Part shown: positions 17,624 to 25,701 of the stretch, piece by piece
Layout: each line of letters starts with the position of its first letter
How positions within the stretch are numbered: position 1 is the stretch's first letter
From: Halosolutus gelatinilyticus
GTDB taxonomy: Archaea > Halobacteriota > Halobacteria > Halobacteriales > Natrialbaceae
Direction: 5' to 3'
Assembly: GCF_023028105.1 (NCBI RefSeq)
Contig: NZ_CP095491.1
Location: 2,232,001 to 2,296,000 of the forward strand
DNA length: 64,000 bases
Notes under the pieces: model-generated
Seen by the model: the letters and a program-made list of their open reading frames with translations, nothing else
Told to the model about the DNA's origin: nothing
Databases searched by the model: none
Translations under genes and position numbers: made by a program

Positions 17624-18580
17624 ATGCAGGTGCTCGTTCACGGCGGTGCGGGCAGCGTTCCCGACGAACCAGAACGGCGACGCGAAGTACTCGAGGCGGC
17701 GGCCGCGGCCGGTGCGTCGGCCGCATCGCCCGTCGACGCCGTCGAGATCGCGGTCAAGCGCCTCGAATCCTCGCCCCGGTTCAACGCCGGTGTCGGAAGC
17801 GCCGTCCAGAGCGACGGGCGGATCCGAACCGACGCGGGGATCATGACGGACGATCGAGCCGTCGGAGCCGCCTGTTCGATGCCTGACGTCGAACACGCGA
17901 TCGGTGTCGCCAGGGTCGTCATGGAGGAGACGCCCCACGGGTTCGTCTCGGGCGATCACGCCGTCGCGCTGGCCGAGGTCTTCGACGTCGAGACGGGCGT
18001 CGGCCTCTGGACCGATCGAACGCGCGAGAAGTGGTCGGAGCTCGATCCGCCGACCGGCGGCGTCCGGGCGGAACTGGCGTGGATCCGCGATCGATACGGT
18101 CGATCGGATCCCGACGGCCGCGAGGGCAGCACGGCGGGCGATCGGGCCGACGCGACCGACGACGGAGCGGCCGCCGATCGCGGCGCCGGCCCGATCGACG
18201 AGCACGACCACGACACGGTCGGCGCGGTCGCGTCCGACGGCACCCGCCTCGCCGCGGCGACCTCCACGGGCGGGCGGTGGCTCGCGCTCGCGGGACGCGT
18301 CGGCGACGTGCCGCAGGCGGGATCCGGCTTCTACTGTTCGCCCGCCGCCGCGGTGAGCGCGACGGGCGCGGGCGAGGACATCGCCCGCGTGACGCTCTCG
18401 CGGCGCGTGGCTCGCCACGTCGAACGGGGCCGCGACGCCGAGACGGCGGCGGAACTCGCGATCGAGGAGTTCGCGGAGCTCACGGGGTCGACCGCCGGCG
18501 TGATCGCGATCGACGCGCGGGGGAGCCCGGGAGCGGCGTACAACAGCGACGCGATGCAGACCGCACGAAAAGAACTCTGA
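17624..18580 (+). CDS. Isoaspartyl peptidase/L-asparaginase (Ntn hydrolase)
   Basis: A 318-aa plant-type asparaginase. It starts with MQVLVHGGAGSVP, has a glycine-rich FNAGVGSAVQ and the autocleavage site HDTVGAVA. Thr198 would become the N-terminal nucleophile of the small subunit after self-processing. STGG and GAGE further on are substrate-binding segments. A disordered Asp/Gly/Arg-rich linker (residues about 165-195) precedes the cleavage point. Likely cleaves isoaspartyl dipeptides or asparagine in the cytoplasm. Confidence 0.92.
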   Translation: MQVLVHGGAGSVPDEPERRREVLEAAAAAGASAASPVDAVEIAVKRLESSPRFNAGVGSAVQSDGRIRTDAGIMTDDRAVGAACSMPDVEHAIGVARVVMEETPHGFVSGDHAVALAEVFDVETGVGLWTDRTREKWSELDPPTGGVRAELAWIRDRYGRSDPDGREGSTAGDRADATDDGAAADRGAGPIDEHDHDTVGAVASDGTRLAAATSTGGRWLALAGRVGDVPQAGSGFYCSPAAAVSATGAGEDIARVTLSRRVARHVERGRDAETAAELAIEEFAELTGSTAGVIAIDARGSPGAAYNSDAMQTARKEL

Positions 18581-18890
18581 GCCCTCGAAACCGGGCACCC
18601 ACCCGCCGGGTACCGTCTCGGGGCGTCGGTTTCGAGGCGGACGCTCAGCCGTTCGGCCCGGCGGCATCTCGCTCGGATTCGGTGGCGTCTCTCACGCCAC
18701 CTCGATCGAGGCGCCCGATCGGCATAGTCGCCGGCGACCGTTTCGCGAAATTCGCGGACGATACGAAACGTTTCCCGCTGAAAGAGTCGGACCACGGCGT
18801 CGGCGACCGCGATGACGCCCCTCGATCGCAGCCGAGTTCGACGATCGACGAAAGCTAGAGTTAATATTGTCGTGACCTTCTCCGCGAGTG
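18581..18890. other. Intergenic region, 310 bp
   Basis: No supportable gene. The minus strand at about 18720-18815 has a short coding-like stretch (VIAVADAVVRLFQRET) without a start codon or family match, perhaps a remnant. An AT-rich TTAATATT at about 18861-18868 lies about 25 bases before the zinc-ribbon ORF and is its probable TATA box. Confidence 0.5.
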
Positions 18891-19046
18891 ATGCTCGAAC
18901 TCCCGCACCACGCCGCGCGCCGGTGTCCCGACTGCGGCGCGGCGCTGTCGAACGTTCAGGGTCTCGACACCTGTGCGAAGTGCACCTGGATCGACGATCG
19001 GTTCGCGTCGGTCGATCGGTACGAGGGGAGCGCGCGGTCTCGGTGA
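18891..19046 (+). CDS. 51-aa zinc-ribbon microprotein
   Basis: The ORF starts [15 protein letters not shown] and ends YEGSARSR. Its two Cys pairs, CPDC and CAKC, are separated by 15 residues, giving a four-Cys zinc ribbon. A TATA-like TTAATATT sits about 25 bases upstream of ATG 18891, and GTG 18888 directly precedes it. It ends 41 bp before map on the same strand, so the two may be cotranscribed. Haloarchaea make many such zinc-finger microproteins, some with regulatory roles; the function here is unknown. Confidence 0.7.
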   Translation: MLELPHHAARRCPDCGAALSNVQGLDTCAKCTWIDDRFASVDRYEGSARSR

Positions 19047-19087
19047 GAGGCGGAACCTCTTTTTGTCGACCGATACAACCCCGTCCC

Positions 19088-19984
19088 ATGGCCGAATCCG
19101 AGGTGGACTTGGAGTCCGAGCAGTACGAGAAACACCGCGAGGCGGGCGCGATCCTCGCGCAAGTGCGCGAAGAGGCGGCCGAACGCGTCGAGGTCGGCGT
19201 CAGCCACCTCGAGATCGCCGAGTACGCCGAAGAGCGGATCCGGGAACTGGGCGGGAAGCCGGCGTTCCCGGTGAACATCTCGATCGACGAGGAGGCCGCC
19301 CACGCGACCCCGTCGATCGACGACGAGACCGCGTTCGGCGAGGAGATGATCAACCTCGACATCGGCGTCCACATCGACGGCTGGCTGGCCGACACCGCGA
19401 TCACGGTCGACCTCTCCGGGAATCCCGAACTCGCCGAAGCCTCCGAGCAGGCCCTCGAGGCGGCGATCGAGGTGATCGAACCCGGCGTCGACACGGGCGC
19501 GATCGGCGCCGAGATCGAGGACGTAATCGACGGCTACGGTTTCAACCCCGTGGTCAACCTCACCGGTCACGGGCTGGGTCACTGGGAGCAACACACCAGT
19601 CCGAACATCCCCAACCGCGCGGTCTCGCAGGGGACGACGCTCGAGGTCGGCGACGTCGTCGCGATCGAGCCGTTCGCGACCGACGGCGGCGGGAAGGTCA
19701 CGGAGGGTGCCACCGAGGAGATCTTCTCGCTCCAGCGCGAGGGCACCGTCCGGAATCGGCAGGCTCGCGAGGCCCTCGACCAGATCACCGAGGAGTTCCG
19801 GACGCTCCCGTTCGCGACGCGCTGGCTGGAGACCGATCGGGCGGAGATGGCGCTGCGCCGGCTCAAGCGAAACGACATCGTCCACGGCTATCCGGTCCTC
19901 AAGGAAAACGAGGGCTACCTCGTCAGCCAGAAAGAGCACACCGTCATCGTCACCGAGAACGGCTGCGAAGTGACGACGGGGTGA
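19088..19984 (+). CDS. map: Methionine aminopeptidase, type II
   Basis: A 298-aa enzyme that removes the initiator Met from nascent proteins. Di-metal ligands are visible: Asp residues in NLDIGVHIDGWLADTA, His in TGHGLGHWEQH, Glu in VAIEPFAT and Glu in KEHTVIV. An insertion between these (EEIFSLQREG to EMALRRLKRND) is the helical subdomain that defines type II. Start ATG 19088 fits family length. Confidence 0.96.
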   Translation: MAESEVDLESEQYEKHREAGAILAQVREEAAERVEVGVSHLEIAEYAEERIRELGGKPAFPVNISIDEEAAHATPSIDDETAFGEEMINLDIGVHIDGWLADTAITVDLSGNPELAEASEQALEAAIEVIEPGVDTGAIGAEIEDVIDGYGFNPVVNLTGHGLGHWEQHTSPNIPNRAVSQGTTLEVGDVVAIEPFATDGGGKVTEGATEEIFSLQREGTVRNRQAREALDQITEEFRTLPFATRWLETDRAEMALRRLKRNDIVHGYPVLKENEGYLVSQKEHTVIVTENGCEVTTG

Positions 19985-20074
19985 GCGAAGATACGGGGAC
20001 CGAACCGTCGAGTGCGTTCTCGCGAATTCCGATCGTGCGATCGGTTACGCGCCGGATCTGACGCCGAGGGGCGA

Positions 20075-20275
20075 TCAGGCGTTGTTCATCCGCTGGCTGG
20101 TCCGGTGACCGCACCGCTGGCACTCGGCGACGCGATAGGGTTCGCGGGAGAACTGGGCGTTCTCGTGTTCGAGGCTCTCGGTTCGGATCTGAACGGTGAT
20201 TTCGTGGAGCGTGTTCAGCTCGCATTCGTCACAGCGTTCGGTCATCCCGTTGAACGAGTTGTCTGTCGTTGCCAT
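20075..20275 (-). CDS. DUF7835-like zinc beta-ribbon protein
   Basis: A 66-aa protein with CDEC and CQRC pairs about 38 residues apart, separated by ITVQIRTES and FSREPYRV, ending RTSQRMNNA. This layout matches haloarchaeal DUF7835 zinc beta-ribbons of unknown role. ATG 20275 is supported by TTTAAGA on the minus strand (20301-20307) about 28 bases upstream. It converges on map with a 90-bp gap. Confidence 0.82.
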   Translation of the reverse strand: MATTDNSFNGMTERCDECELNTLHEITVQIRTESLEHENAQFSREPYRVAECQRCGHRTSQRMNNA

Positions 20276-20748
20276 TGCCAGGTCCGTAGACGTAGCTCCC
20301 TCTTAAACCCCTCTTTCATTTCGAAACGCGAGTCGGAAGAATCGCAATACAGGATTACTGTTCCGATAGCAATCGTTGAGAATGTTCAATACGGTTTACT
20401 GACCGCGCTCGAACCGCTATCGGTAACCTGATGCTTCTCGCGACAGCGTGACGGGGCGTATCACTCGCCCCGTTGGTTCGCTTTTCGTGATTTTTCGCGC
20501 CGATCGCAGTATCGCATCGCCGTCGCCGTTGGCCGCGATGTCACCGTCCGTTCAGCGTGCCTCCCGTCGGCGTTCGGCGATCGGATCCCCGTGTCAGGGC
20601 GGCCGACCGCGCAGGAATCGAGCTGATCGGACGGGCCGCCGATACCCGCGATCACCGATCGAAATCCGCGCTCGAGCGGACCCAGTCGCCGTGTGATCGG
20701 TCGACGACGGCTGCGGCCCGTTACGCGACTGACACGGCTCATCCAAGC
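20276..20748. other. Long intergenic region
   Basis: No convincing gene on either strand. The left part holds the DUF7835 promoter and an AT-rich inverted-repeat element (20350-20430). The remainder to 20748 is GC-rich with only arginine-rich shadow frames. Confidence 0.5.
20350..20430. repeat. 81-bp AT-rich element with imperfect inverted ends
   Basis: The left end reads CAGGATTACTGTTCCGATAG and the right end GCTATCGGTAACCTG. CCGATAGC (20363-20370) and GCTATCGG (20416-20423) are exact inverted copies, and the outermost CAGG/CCTG also pair. Base composition is far more AT-rich than the surroundings. It could be a MITE-like remnant, an operator pair or a structured leader. No clear target-site duplication was seen. 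Confidence 0.45.
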
Positions 20749-20756
20749 TTTATACT
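20749..20756 (+). promoter_or_regulatory. TATA box upstream of the uORF and HTH gene
   Basis: TTTATACT is expected to start transcription near 20777-20782, just before ATG 20786 of a small ORF and about 100 bases before the HTH gene. Confidence 0.6.
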
Positions 20757-20785
20757 TTGGGTCGTCGCCGCATTCTCTACCGACG

Positions 20786-20896
20786 ATGTCCCCGTGTACA
20801 CACCACTTACCGATACTCGCGCTGCCGTCCACCCTCGACTCGCTCGTCGAACCGAACCTCGCCCGACGTACGGAGGATGGCAATGTCGCTCGGTGA
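20786..20896 (+). CDS. Possible 36-aa upstream ORF overlapping the HTH gene
   Basis: The ORF reads MSPCTHHLPILALPSTLDSL and ends 20896. It begins about 8 bases after the expected transcription start and overlaps the HTH gene start (20883) by 14 bases in another frame. No family match. It could be a translated leader controlling the HTH gene, or simply part of an untranslated leader. Confidence 0.35.
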   Translation: MSPCTHHLPILALPSTLDSLVEPNLARRTEDGNVAR

Positions 20897-21491
20897 GCCC
20901 GCGGGACCGCCGGTCGCCATTGACCCGGACGACGATCTCCGGGTCGAGTGTTACGTCCGAGCTACCGTTCCGGGGCCGATCGTCGAGCGGGTTGAAGCCG
21001 TCGTCGACCGCTTGCACCGCCTCCGCGAACGCGGGCCGATCGTCGACTATCGGGTCACCCGCTGGCCCGCGGGGCGCCACGCGGACGTCGAAACGGCCGA
21101 TCGGGACGGCCCGACGAGGAACGAACTCGGGGCGGCGTTCGAACGGTGGGCCGATCGACACGACCACTCGATCGAGCCGGCGTTTCGCCGGGCGGAGATT
21201 CCGTCGTCGCCGCTGGGGTTCGAAAACGACGGCTCCCGCGAGCGAGTGCGGGTTCCAGTCGTGGCGCTCGTGCTCTACGAGCACGGCGAGGGAGGGACGA
21301 CGGAACCAAACTCGTTGGTGGACGCGGATGCGCTCCGCGGGGTCGTCCCGTACACGGAACGGCCGAACACGGACGACGAGCGAACGTACGCCGTCGGCGA
21401 GTGGCTCTCCGCGGTCGAAACGAGGGTGAGCGGGCTGTCGGCGCACCCGTCCCGCCGCGACCGCGTCGCGCATCTCGAACGCCGGCGGTGA
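20883..21491 (+). CDS. HTH domain-containing regulator-like protein
   Basis: A 202-aa protein. LRVECYVRATVPGPIVERVE to RLHRLRERGPIVDYRVTRW is the N-terminal region of a haloarchaeal family annotated as HTH domain-containing. The second half (WADRHDHSIEPAFRRAE then VPVVALVLYEHG) is its conserved C-terminal part. The strong GGAGG at 20872-20876 is 6 bases before ATG 20883 and 0 before ATG 20877, so ATG 20883 is chosen. DNA binding is inferred from the family. Confidence 0.75.
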   Translation: MSLGEPAGPPVAIDPDDDLRVECYVRATVPGPIVERVEAVVDRLHRLRERGPIVDYRVTRWPAGRHADVETADRDGPTRNELGAAFERWADRHDHSIEPAFRRAEIPSSPLGFENDGSRERVRVPVVALVLYEHGEGGTTEPNSLVDADALRGVVPYTERPNTDDERTYAVGEWLSAVETRVSGLSAHPSRRDRVAHLERRR

Positions 21492-21614
21492 CCGCGGCGG
21501 GAGAACGCCGGTATCGCTCCGATCGACGGGGACCGGTTTCGGATCGATCGCGACCCGGGCGGCGCGGCGAAGGGAACTTACCGACGCGGCGGTATCCGAT
21601 ACACGAGAGCGAGT

Positions 21615-22154
21615 ATGGAGCAGGTCTTCGCCCCCTGGCGGATCGAGTGGATCAAGCGAGAGAACAAGAATCCCGACGTCGACGACTGCGTCTTCTGCGA
21701 ACTCCCGGCGATGGACGCCGATCGGGAGCACCTGATCGTCGCGCGCAGCGAGCACGCGTTCGTCATGCTGAACAACTACCCGTACAATCCGGGTCACGCG
21801 ATGGTGATTCCCCGGACTCACACCGGCGACTACGGCGATCTCACCGACGAGCAGCTGCTCGATCACGCGCGGCTGAAACAGCGCACGTTCGACGCGCTCG
21901 AGACGGCCATGGAGCCGGACGGCTTCAACGCGGGCCTCAACCTCGGCGAGGGAGCCGGGGGCTCGATCGGCGACCACCTCCACACGCACGTCGTCCCGCG
22001 GTGGCGAGGCGATACGAACTTCATGCCCGTCGTAAGCGACACGTCCGTGATCGTCGAAGCGCTCGACGACACCTACGATCGCGTTCGCGCAGCGTTCGCC
22101 GACCAGGAGGGGACGGCGATCCCCGACGAGGACGGCGCGGTCGTCGTCGAGTGA
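21615..22154 (+). CDS. HIT family hydrolase
   Basis: A 179-aa histidine-triad protein. Its zinc Cys pair is CVFCEL, the substrate loop is YPYNPGHAMVIPRTH, and the catalytic triad is DHLHTHVVPRW. The family hydrolyses nucleotide conjugates such as Ap4A or AMP-lysine, and the tail is acidic. ATG 21615 (MEQVFAPWRIEW) is the usual family start. Confidence 0.93.
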   Translation: MEQVFAPWRIEWIKRENKNPDVDDCVFCELPAMDADREHLIVARSEHAFVMLNNYPYNPGHAMVIPRTHTGDYGDLTDEQLLDHARLKQRTFDALETAMEPDGFNAGLNLGEGAGGSIGDHLHTHVVPRWRGDTNFMPVVSDTSVIVEALDDTYDRVRAAFADQEGTAIPDEDGAVVVE

Positions 22155-22233
22155 CGATCGCGCTATTCCCCGCCGCGATCGTCACTCGACGATCGGGTCC
22201 GTCTTTTTGGTCGTCCCGCCCGAACGATCGACC

Positions 22234-22995
22234 GTGACGTCCGAGGACCTCGCGGCCGTCGCGCGGACGATTCGAACCGCCGACGAGGTCGTCGCGCTGA
22301 CCGGTGCCGGCGTCTCCACCGCCTCCGGCGTGCCGGACTTCCGTAGCGACGACGGCCTCTGGCGGCGGTACGACCCGAGCGACTTTCACATCGATCGCTT
22401 CCGGACCGACCCGGGGGCGTACTGGACGCAGCACCTCGACTTGCACGACGAGTTCTTCGCCGACGATATCGATCCGAACGCGGCCCACGAGGCGCTCGCC
22501 GACCTCGAGGCTGCGGGCCACCTCGAGACGCTGCTCACCCAGAACGTCGACGGTCTCCACTCCGGCGCGGGCTCCGAGTCGATCGTTCGCCTCCACGGAA
22601 CCGCCGCGAAGGCGGTCTGCCGGTCGTGCCGACGGCGGTACGATATCGAACCCGCGGTCGCGCGAGCCCGCGACGGAGCCCTCCCGCCGTCCTGCGAGGA
22701 CTGCGGCGGCGCTCTCAAGCCCGACACCGTCCTCTTCGGCGAACGCCTGCCGAATCACGCTCGGCTCGAATCGCAGGCGGCCGCGCAGTCGGCCGACGTC
22801 TTCCTCGCGATCGGATCGTCGCTGACCGTCGAACCGGCCGCCTCGCTGCCGCGTACGGCCGCCGATCGCGGCGCGACGCTGGCGATCGTGAACCTCGAGG
22901 AGACGCCGCTGGCCGATCGGGCCGACTACGCGTTCCGCGAGGACGCGACGGACGTCGTCCCGCGGCTTAGGGACGCGATCGTCGGCGATGCGTAA
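22234..22995 (+). CDS. Sir2-type NAD-dependent protein deacylase
   Basis: A 253-aa sirtuin. NAD-binding TGAGVSTASGVPDFRS is at about residues 23-38. TQNVDGLH and the catalytic His in VRLHGTA follow, then a four-Cys zinc site (CRSC and CEDC) and GSSLTVEPA. It removes acyl groups from lysine using NAD+. GTG 22234 is chosen, because TTTTTGG about 27 bases upstream fits a leaderless start. Confidence 0.94.
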   Translation: MTSEDLAAVARTIRTADEVVALTGAGVSTASGVPDFRSDDGLWRRYDPSDFHIDRFRTDPGAYWTQHLDLHDEFFADDIDPNAAHEALADLEAAGHLETLLTQNVDGLHSGAGSESIVRLHGTAAKAVCRSCRRRYDIEPAVARARDGALPPSCEDCGGALKPDTVLFGERLPNHARLESQAAAQSADVFLAIGSSLTVEPAASLPRTAADRGATLAIVNLEETPLADRADYAFREDATDVVPRLRDAIVGDA

Positions 22996-23134
22996 CGGGG
23001 CGAAACGGCCGGTCCGCGCGGAACCGCTCGTTTTGCAGCCCCATCCCTTTTGGTGAGCGGCGGCGTGCGATCGGTATGGGACGAACAGGCTCGACGACCG
23101 AACGCGATCGCCAGTTCCCGTCGACTACCGAACC

Positions 23135-23473
23135 ATGAGCGGACACGGCGAGAAACCCCAGGCGGACGGTGAGGAGCGAGCGGATGAGGAGGCCCCATCA
23201 ATCGGTCTCGGAGAACCCGTCTACAACGCGGACGGCGCGGTGCTCGGGAAGATCCGAGGGGTCGAAGAGGGCGGCTTCTTCGTGACGACGCGGGAGGGGA
23301 TGGAGGGCTACAGCATCGAACACGCCCGTTCCGGCCACGACTTCGGCGAAGCCCACCTCATGTGGCGGTGTATGAACTGCGGCGAGATGGGCAATCTCAA
23401 CGACGACCTCCCCGAAACGTGCCCGAACTGCGGGGCCGAGAAGGAGGAGTTGATGTGGTGGACCGAAGACTGA
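23135..23473 (+). CDS. DUF7130-like rubredoxin-like protein
   Basis: A 112-aa protein. The N-terminal half is a small beta domain resembling a PRC barrel (EPVYNADGAVLGKIRGVEEG). The C-terminal half is a rubredoxin-like knuckle pair, CMNCGEMG and CPNCGAEKEEL, ending MWWTED. It matches haloarchaeal DUF7130 proteins. Iron or zinc binding and a redox role are inferred from the motif. Confidence 0.85.
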   Translation: MSGHGEKPQADGEERADEEAPSIGLGEPVYNADGAVLGKIRGVEEGGFFVTTREGMEGYSIEHARSGHDFGEAHLMWRCMNCGEMGNLNDDLPETCPNCGAEKEELMWWTED

Positions 23474-23608
23474 TCGGTACGTCGGTATCGATTCGCACGT
23501 CCTGACCCGATCGACGCGAGTCGACGGTCGACGCGGCTACCGATCGGCGCGTCGGCGCGTTCGTCGGTCAATACGCTTTTCACGGATTGCGGTGTGTTCT
23601 CGACCGGC

Positions 23609-24037
23609 ATGGAGTACGAAGTCGTACACACCGACGACGTCCCGATGACCGACCTCTCGACGGTCGACGTCCCGCCGGACCTGCGAATTCGGGCGCTCGA
23701 CGAAGTTCTGCCGACGGAACGCGTCAATATCAAGCTCTGGTACTTCGAACCCGGCGAGGAGATCTCCTACCACGCCCACGCCGAGCAGGAAGAGCTCTAC
23801 TACGTTCTGGAGGGCGAGTTCTCGCTGAAACTCGGTCGATCGGGCAAGGAGGAGTACGTCGAGGTCGGTCCCGGCGCCTGCTGGATGGCCCGGCCGGAAA
23901 TCGGCCACGGCCACCGCAACGTCGGCGACGAGGAGGGTGTCGTCCTCGCGATCGGTGCGCCGGCGGTCGAGGACCCGGGATTCGACCCGCACGAGCTGGA
24001 CGATGGGGGCGACGAAGACGGCGAGACCGACGCGTAA
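23609..24037 (+). CDS. Cupin domain protein
   Basis: A 142-aa protein. Cupin motif 1 is GEEISYHAHAEQEELYYVLE, motif 2 is GPGACWMARPEIGHGHRN. The metal-binding His/His/Glu/His set is complete. The acidic C-terminal tail (DDGGDEDGETDA) is a halophilic feature. ATG 23609 (MEYEVV) is preferred over the extension to 23594. Substrate unknown. Confidence 0.88.
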   Translation: MEYEVVHTDDVPMTDLSTVDVPPDLRIRALDEVLPTERVNIKLWYFEPGEEISYHAHAEQEELYYVLEGEFSLKLGRSGKEEYVEVGPGACWMARPEIGHGHRNVGDEEGVVLAIGAPAVEDPGFDPHELDDGGDEDGETDA

Positions 24038-24088
24038 TCGCGGTCGCCGATCGGGCGATCGGAAACGGATCGTCAGGCGTCGGTCTCC

Positions 24089-24325
24089 TCAGGCGTACGC
24101 GGTATTCAGGAAGTCGACGATCCGCTCCGATTCGGCCATCGTGACGCCGTGCTCGTCGTCGACGATGACGGGAACCTGCCGCTGGCCGGAGACGCGCTTG
24201 ACCTCGTCTCGGTTCGAGTGTAGCCCCTCGACCCAGACGCTCTCGTAGTCGATGTCGAGATCGTCGAGTCGATCCGCGACGAGTTCGCAGTACGGACAGC
24301 CCTCGAGTTGGTACAGGGTTATCAT
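24089..24325 (-). CDS. Glutaredoxin-like protein
   Basis: A 78-aa thioredoxin-fold protein. ITLYQLEGCPYCELVADRL has the CPYC redox centre near residue 9, VPVIVDDE is the cis-Pro loop, and ESERIVDFLNTAYA closes it. Similar to the N-terminal GST/glutaredoxin domain; haloarchaea lack glutathione and use gamma-glutamylcysteine, so the physiological thiol is an inference. It converges on the cupin gene. Confidence 0.9.
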   Translation of the reverse strand: MITLYQLEGCPYCELVADRLDDLDIDYESVWVEGLHSNRDEVKRVSGQRQVPVIVDDEHGVTMAESERIVDFLNTAYA

Positions 24326-24494
24326 GTCCGGACGTTCGTCCCGGATCGGCAAAAACGTGGGTATCGCCCCCGTTTCGATCCGGTATCGTCTCGCCCCCGA
24401 TCGCTTCCGGCCCTATCCTCGTCGAGCCGATCGGCACGGGATGCGGGTTGCTGGCGCCCGGAACGTTTTGCACCCCGAGCGAGAGGTAGGCGGT

Positions 24495-24995
24495 ATGCCA
24501 CCGACTCGCGGCGAAACACTCTCGGACTTCGAGGCGCTGCTGTGCGACGGCGAGACGTTCCGATCGACGCCCCTCTCCGAGGCACTCGGCTCTCGCGGCG
24601 GAGTCGTCGTCTCCACGGGCTTCGCGTTCAGCGCGATCGCCCGGAACTGGTGGAAACGGTTCGATCGTGCGGGCTGGGGCGAGTTCGAGGACGTCGCCGT
24701 GCTCGGCGTCAGCCGCGACGGTCCCTACGCACAGAGCGCGTTCCTCCGCCGGCTCGGTCGGCCCGACTTTCGATTTTTCGCAGACGTCGACGGGACCGTG
24801 AGCGAATCGCTCGACCTGCTCACCGATCGCGATCACATGGCCGACGTCTCGACCCCGTGGCGAGCCGCGTTCGTCGTCGACGCCGATCGGGAGGTTCGGT
24901 ACGCCCACGTCGCCGACGACTGGATCTCACCCCTTCCGCGATCGGAAATCGAATCGGTCGTCGGTACACTCGGCGCCGAAACAGCCGACGAGTAA
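24495..24995 (+). CDS. Redoxin-like protein lacking the peroxidatic Cys
   Basis: A 166-aa AhpC/TSA-fold protein of a haloarchaeal branch. VVVSTGFAFSAIARNWWKRF occupies the place of the peroxidatic T-x-x-C loop but has no Cys. The only Cys is in the N-terminal LCDGETF. The later parts LGVSRDGPYAQSAFLRRL and PWRAAFVVDADREVRYAHVA follow the fold. A thiol peroxidase role is therefore unlikely by the usual chemistry. It is divergent from the glutaredoxin-like gene. Confidence 0.8.
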   Translation: MPPTRGETLSDFEALLCDGETFRSTPLSEALGSRGGVVVSTGFAFSAIARNWWKRFDRAGWGEFEDVAVLGVSRDGPYAQSAFLRRLGRPDFRFFADVDGTVSESLDLLTDRDHMADVSTPWRAAFVVDADREVRYAHVADDWISPLPRSEIESVVGTLGAETADE

Positions 24996-25053
24996 CGAGC
25001 GCAGGAGGAAAGCTGTCGACTACGGTCTCGCACCGTTCACTCCATCAGTGATC

Positions 25054-25060
25054 TTATAAA
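25054..25060 (+). promoter_or_regulatory. TATA box of the exported-protein gene
   Basis: TTATAAA lies about 27 bases upstream of ATG 25085, consistent with leaderless transcription and supporting that start. Confidence 0.6.
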
Positions 25061-25084
25061 TCCGTGTTTCGACGGTCAGAATAC

Positions 25085-25663
25085 ATGTCCTCCACCGTTC
25101 CGCGTGGAATAGCCCTCCTGCTCTGTTGTCTCGCAGGTGGTAGCACGTTACTCCTCGCACTACCGGCCAGTCCGCTTTCTATAACCGGCGATGAAGCGGA
25201 ACCGCCGCAGCTCTCGGTATCGTCGTTCGAACGCGTCGAAACCGGATGCGCGGACGACGTCGCGACGTACGCGTCCAGCAGCCACGGGAACGGGTCCTAC
25301 ACGAGGGTATCGTTCATCGAAACCGGTACCGAGACGGCGGATCTCTCCGCCAGAACGGAACGGACGTCACCGCCGGGTGCGGACTTGCACACGTTCCGCG
25401 TCTCCATCGACTCCACCGGTCGCCCGCGGCAAAACGACTCGTGTGCGATGGGCGTGCAGTACCGCCTCGAACTGACGCACGAACGGGGCTCGTCGGAGGG
25501 ACTTCTGTCCGGTGACGACGGAATCCGCGTTCTCTGGCTGGAAAACGGCGAGTATAGCGGCTGTTCTGCAACCACCTCGGGTTCGCTCGACGCCGAGTGT
25601 CATCGCTTCACGAAAGATGCTCAGTCGAACCGAACCTGGGCCAATACGACGGCAACGGGATGA
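25085..25663 (+). CDS. Exported Cys-containing protein, unknown function
   Basis: A 192-aa protein. The N-terminus MSSTVPRGIALLLCCLAGGS plus a hydrophobic stretch (LLLALPAS) is a Sec-type signal or anchor. The mature part has Cys residues in VETGCADD, DSCAMG, YSGCSAT and AECHRF, which could form disulfides. The sequence is Thr/Ser-rich and beta-like, and the family is not recognised. A TATA box at 25054-25060 supports ATG 25085. It converges on the SLC13 remnant. Confidence 0.72.
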   Translation: MSSTVPRGIALLLCCLAGGSTLLLALPASPLSITGDEAEPPQLSVSSFERVETGCADDVATYASSSHGNGSYTRVSFIETGTETADLSARTERTSPPGADLHTFRVSIDSTGRPRQNDSCAMGVQYRLELTHERGSSEGLLSGDDGIRVLWLENGEYSGCSATTSGSLDAECHRFTKDAQSNRTWANTTATG

Positions 25664-25701
25664 GACGAATCTAATCGGAACCGCTGCTCCGATCGGGACG
25701 C

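Noticed and set aside
20461-20883. 140-codon frame on the minus strand in the long intergenic region
   Set aside because: Arg/Ser-rich with no family character, and overlaps the promoter and uORF region.
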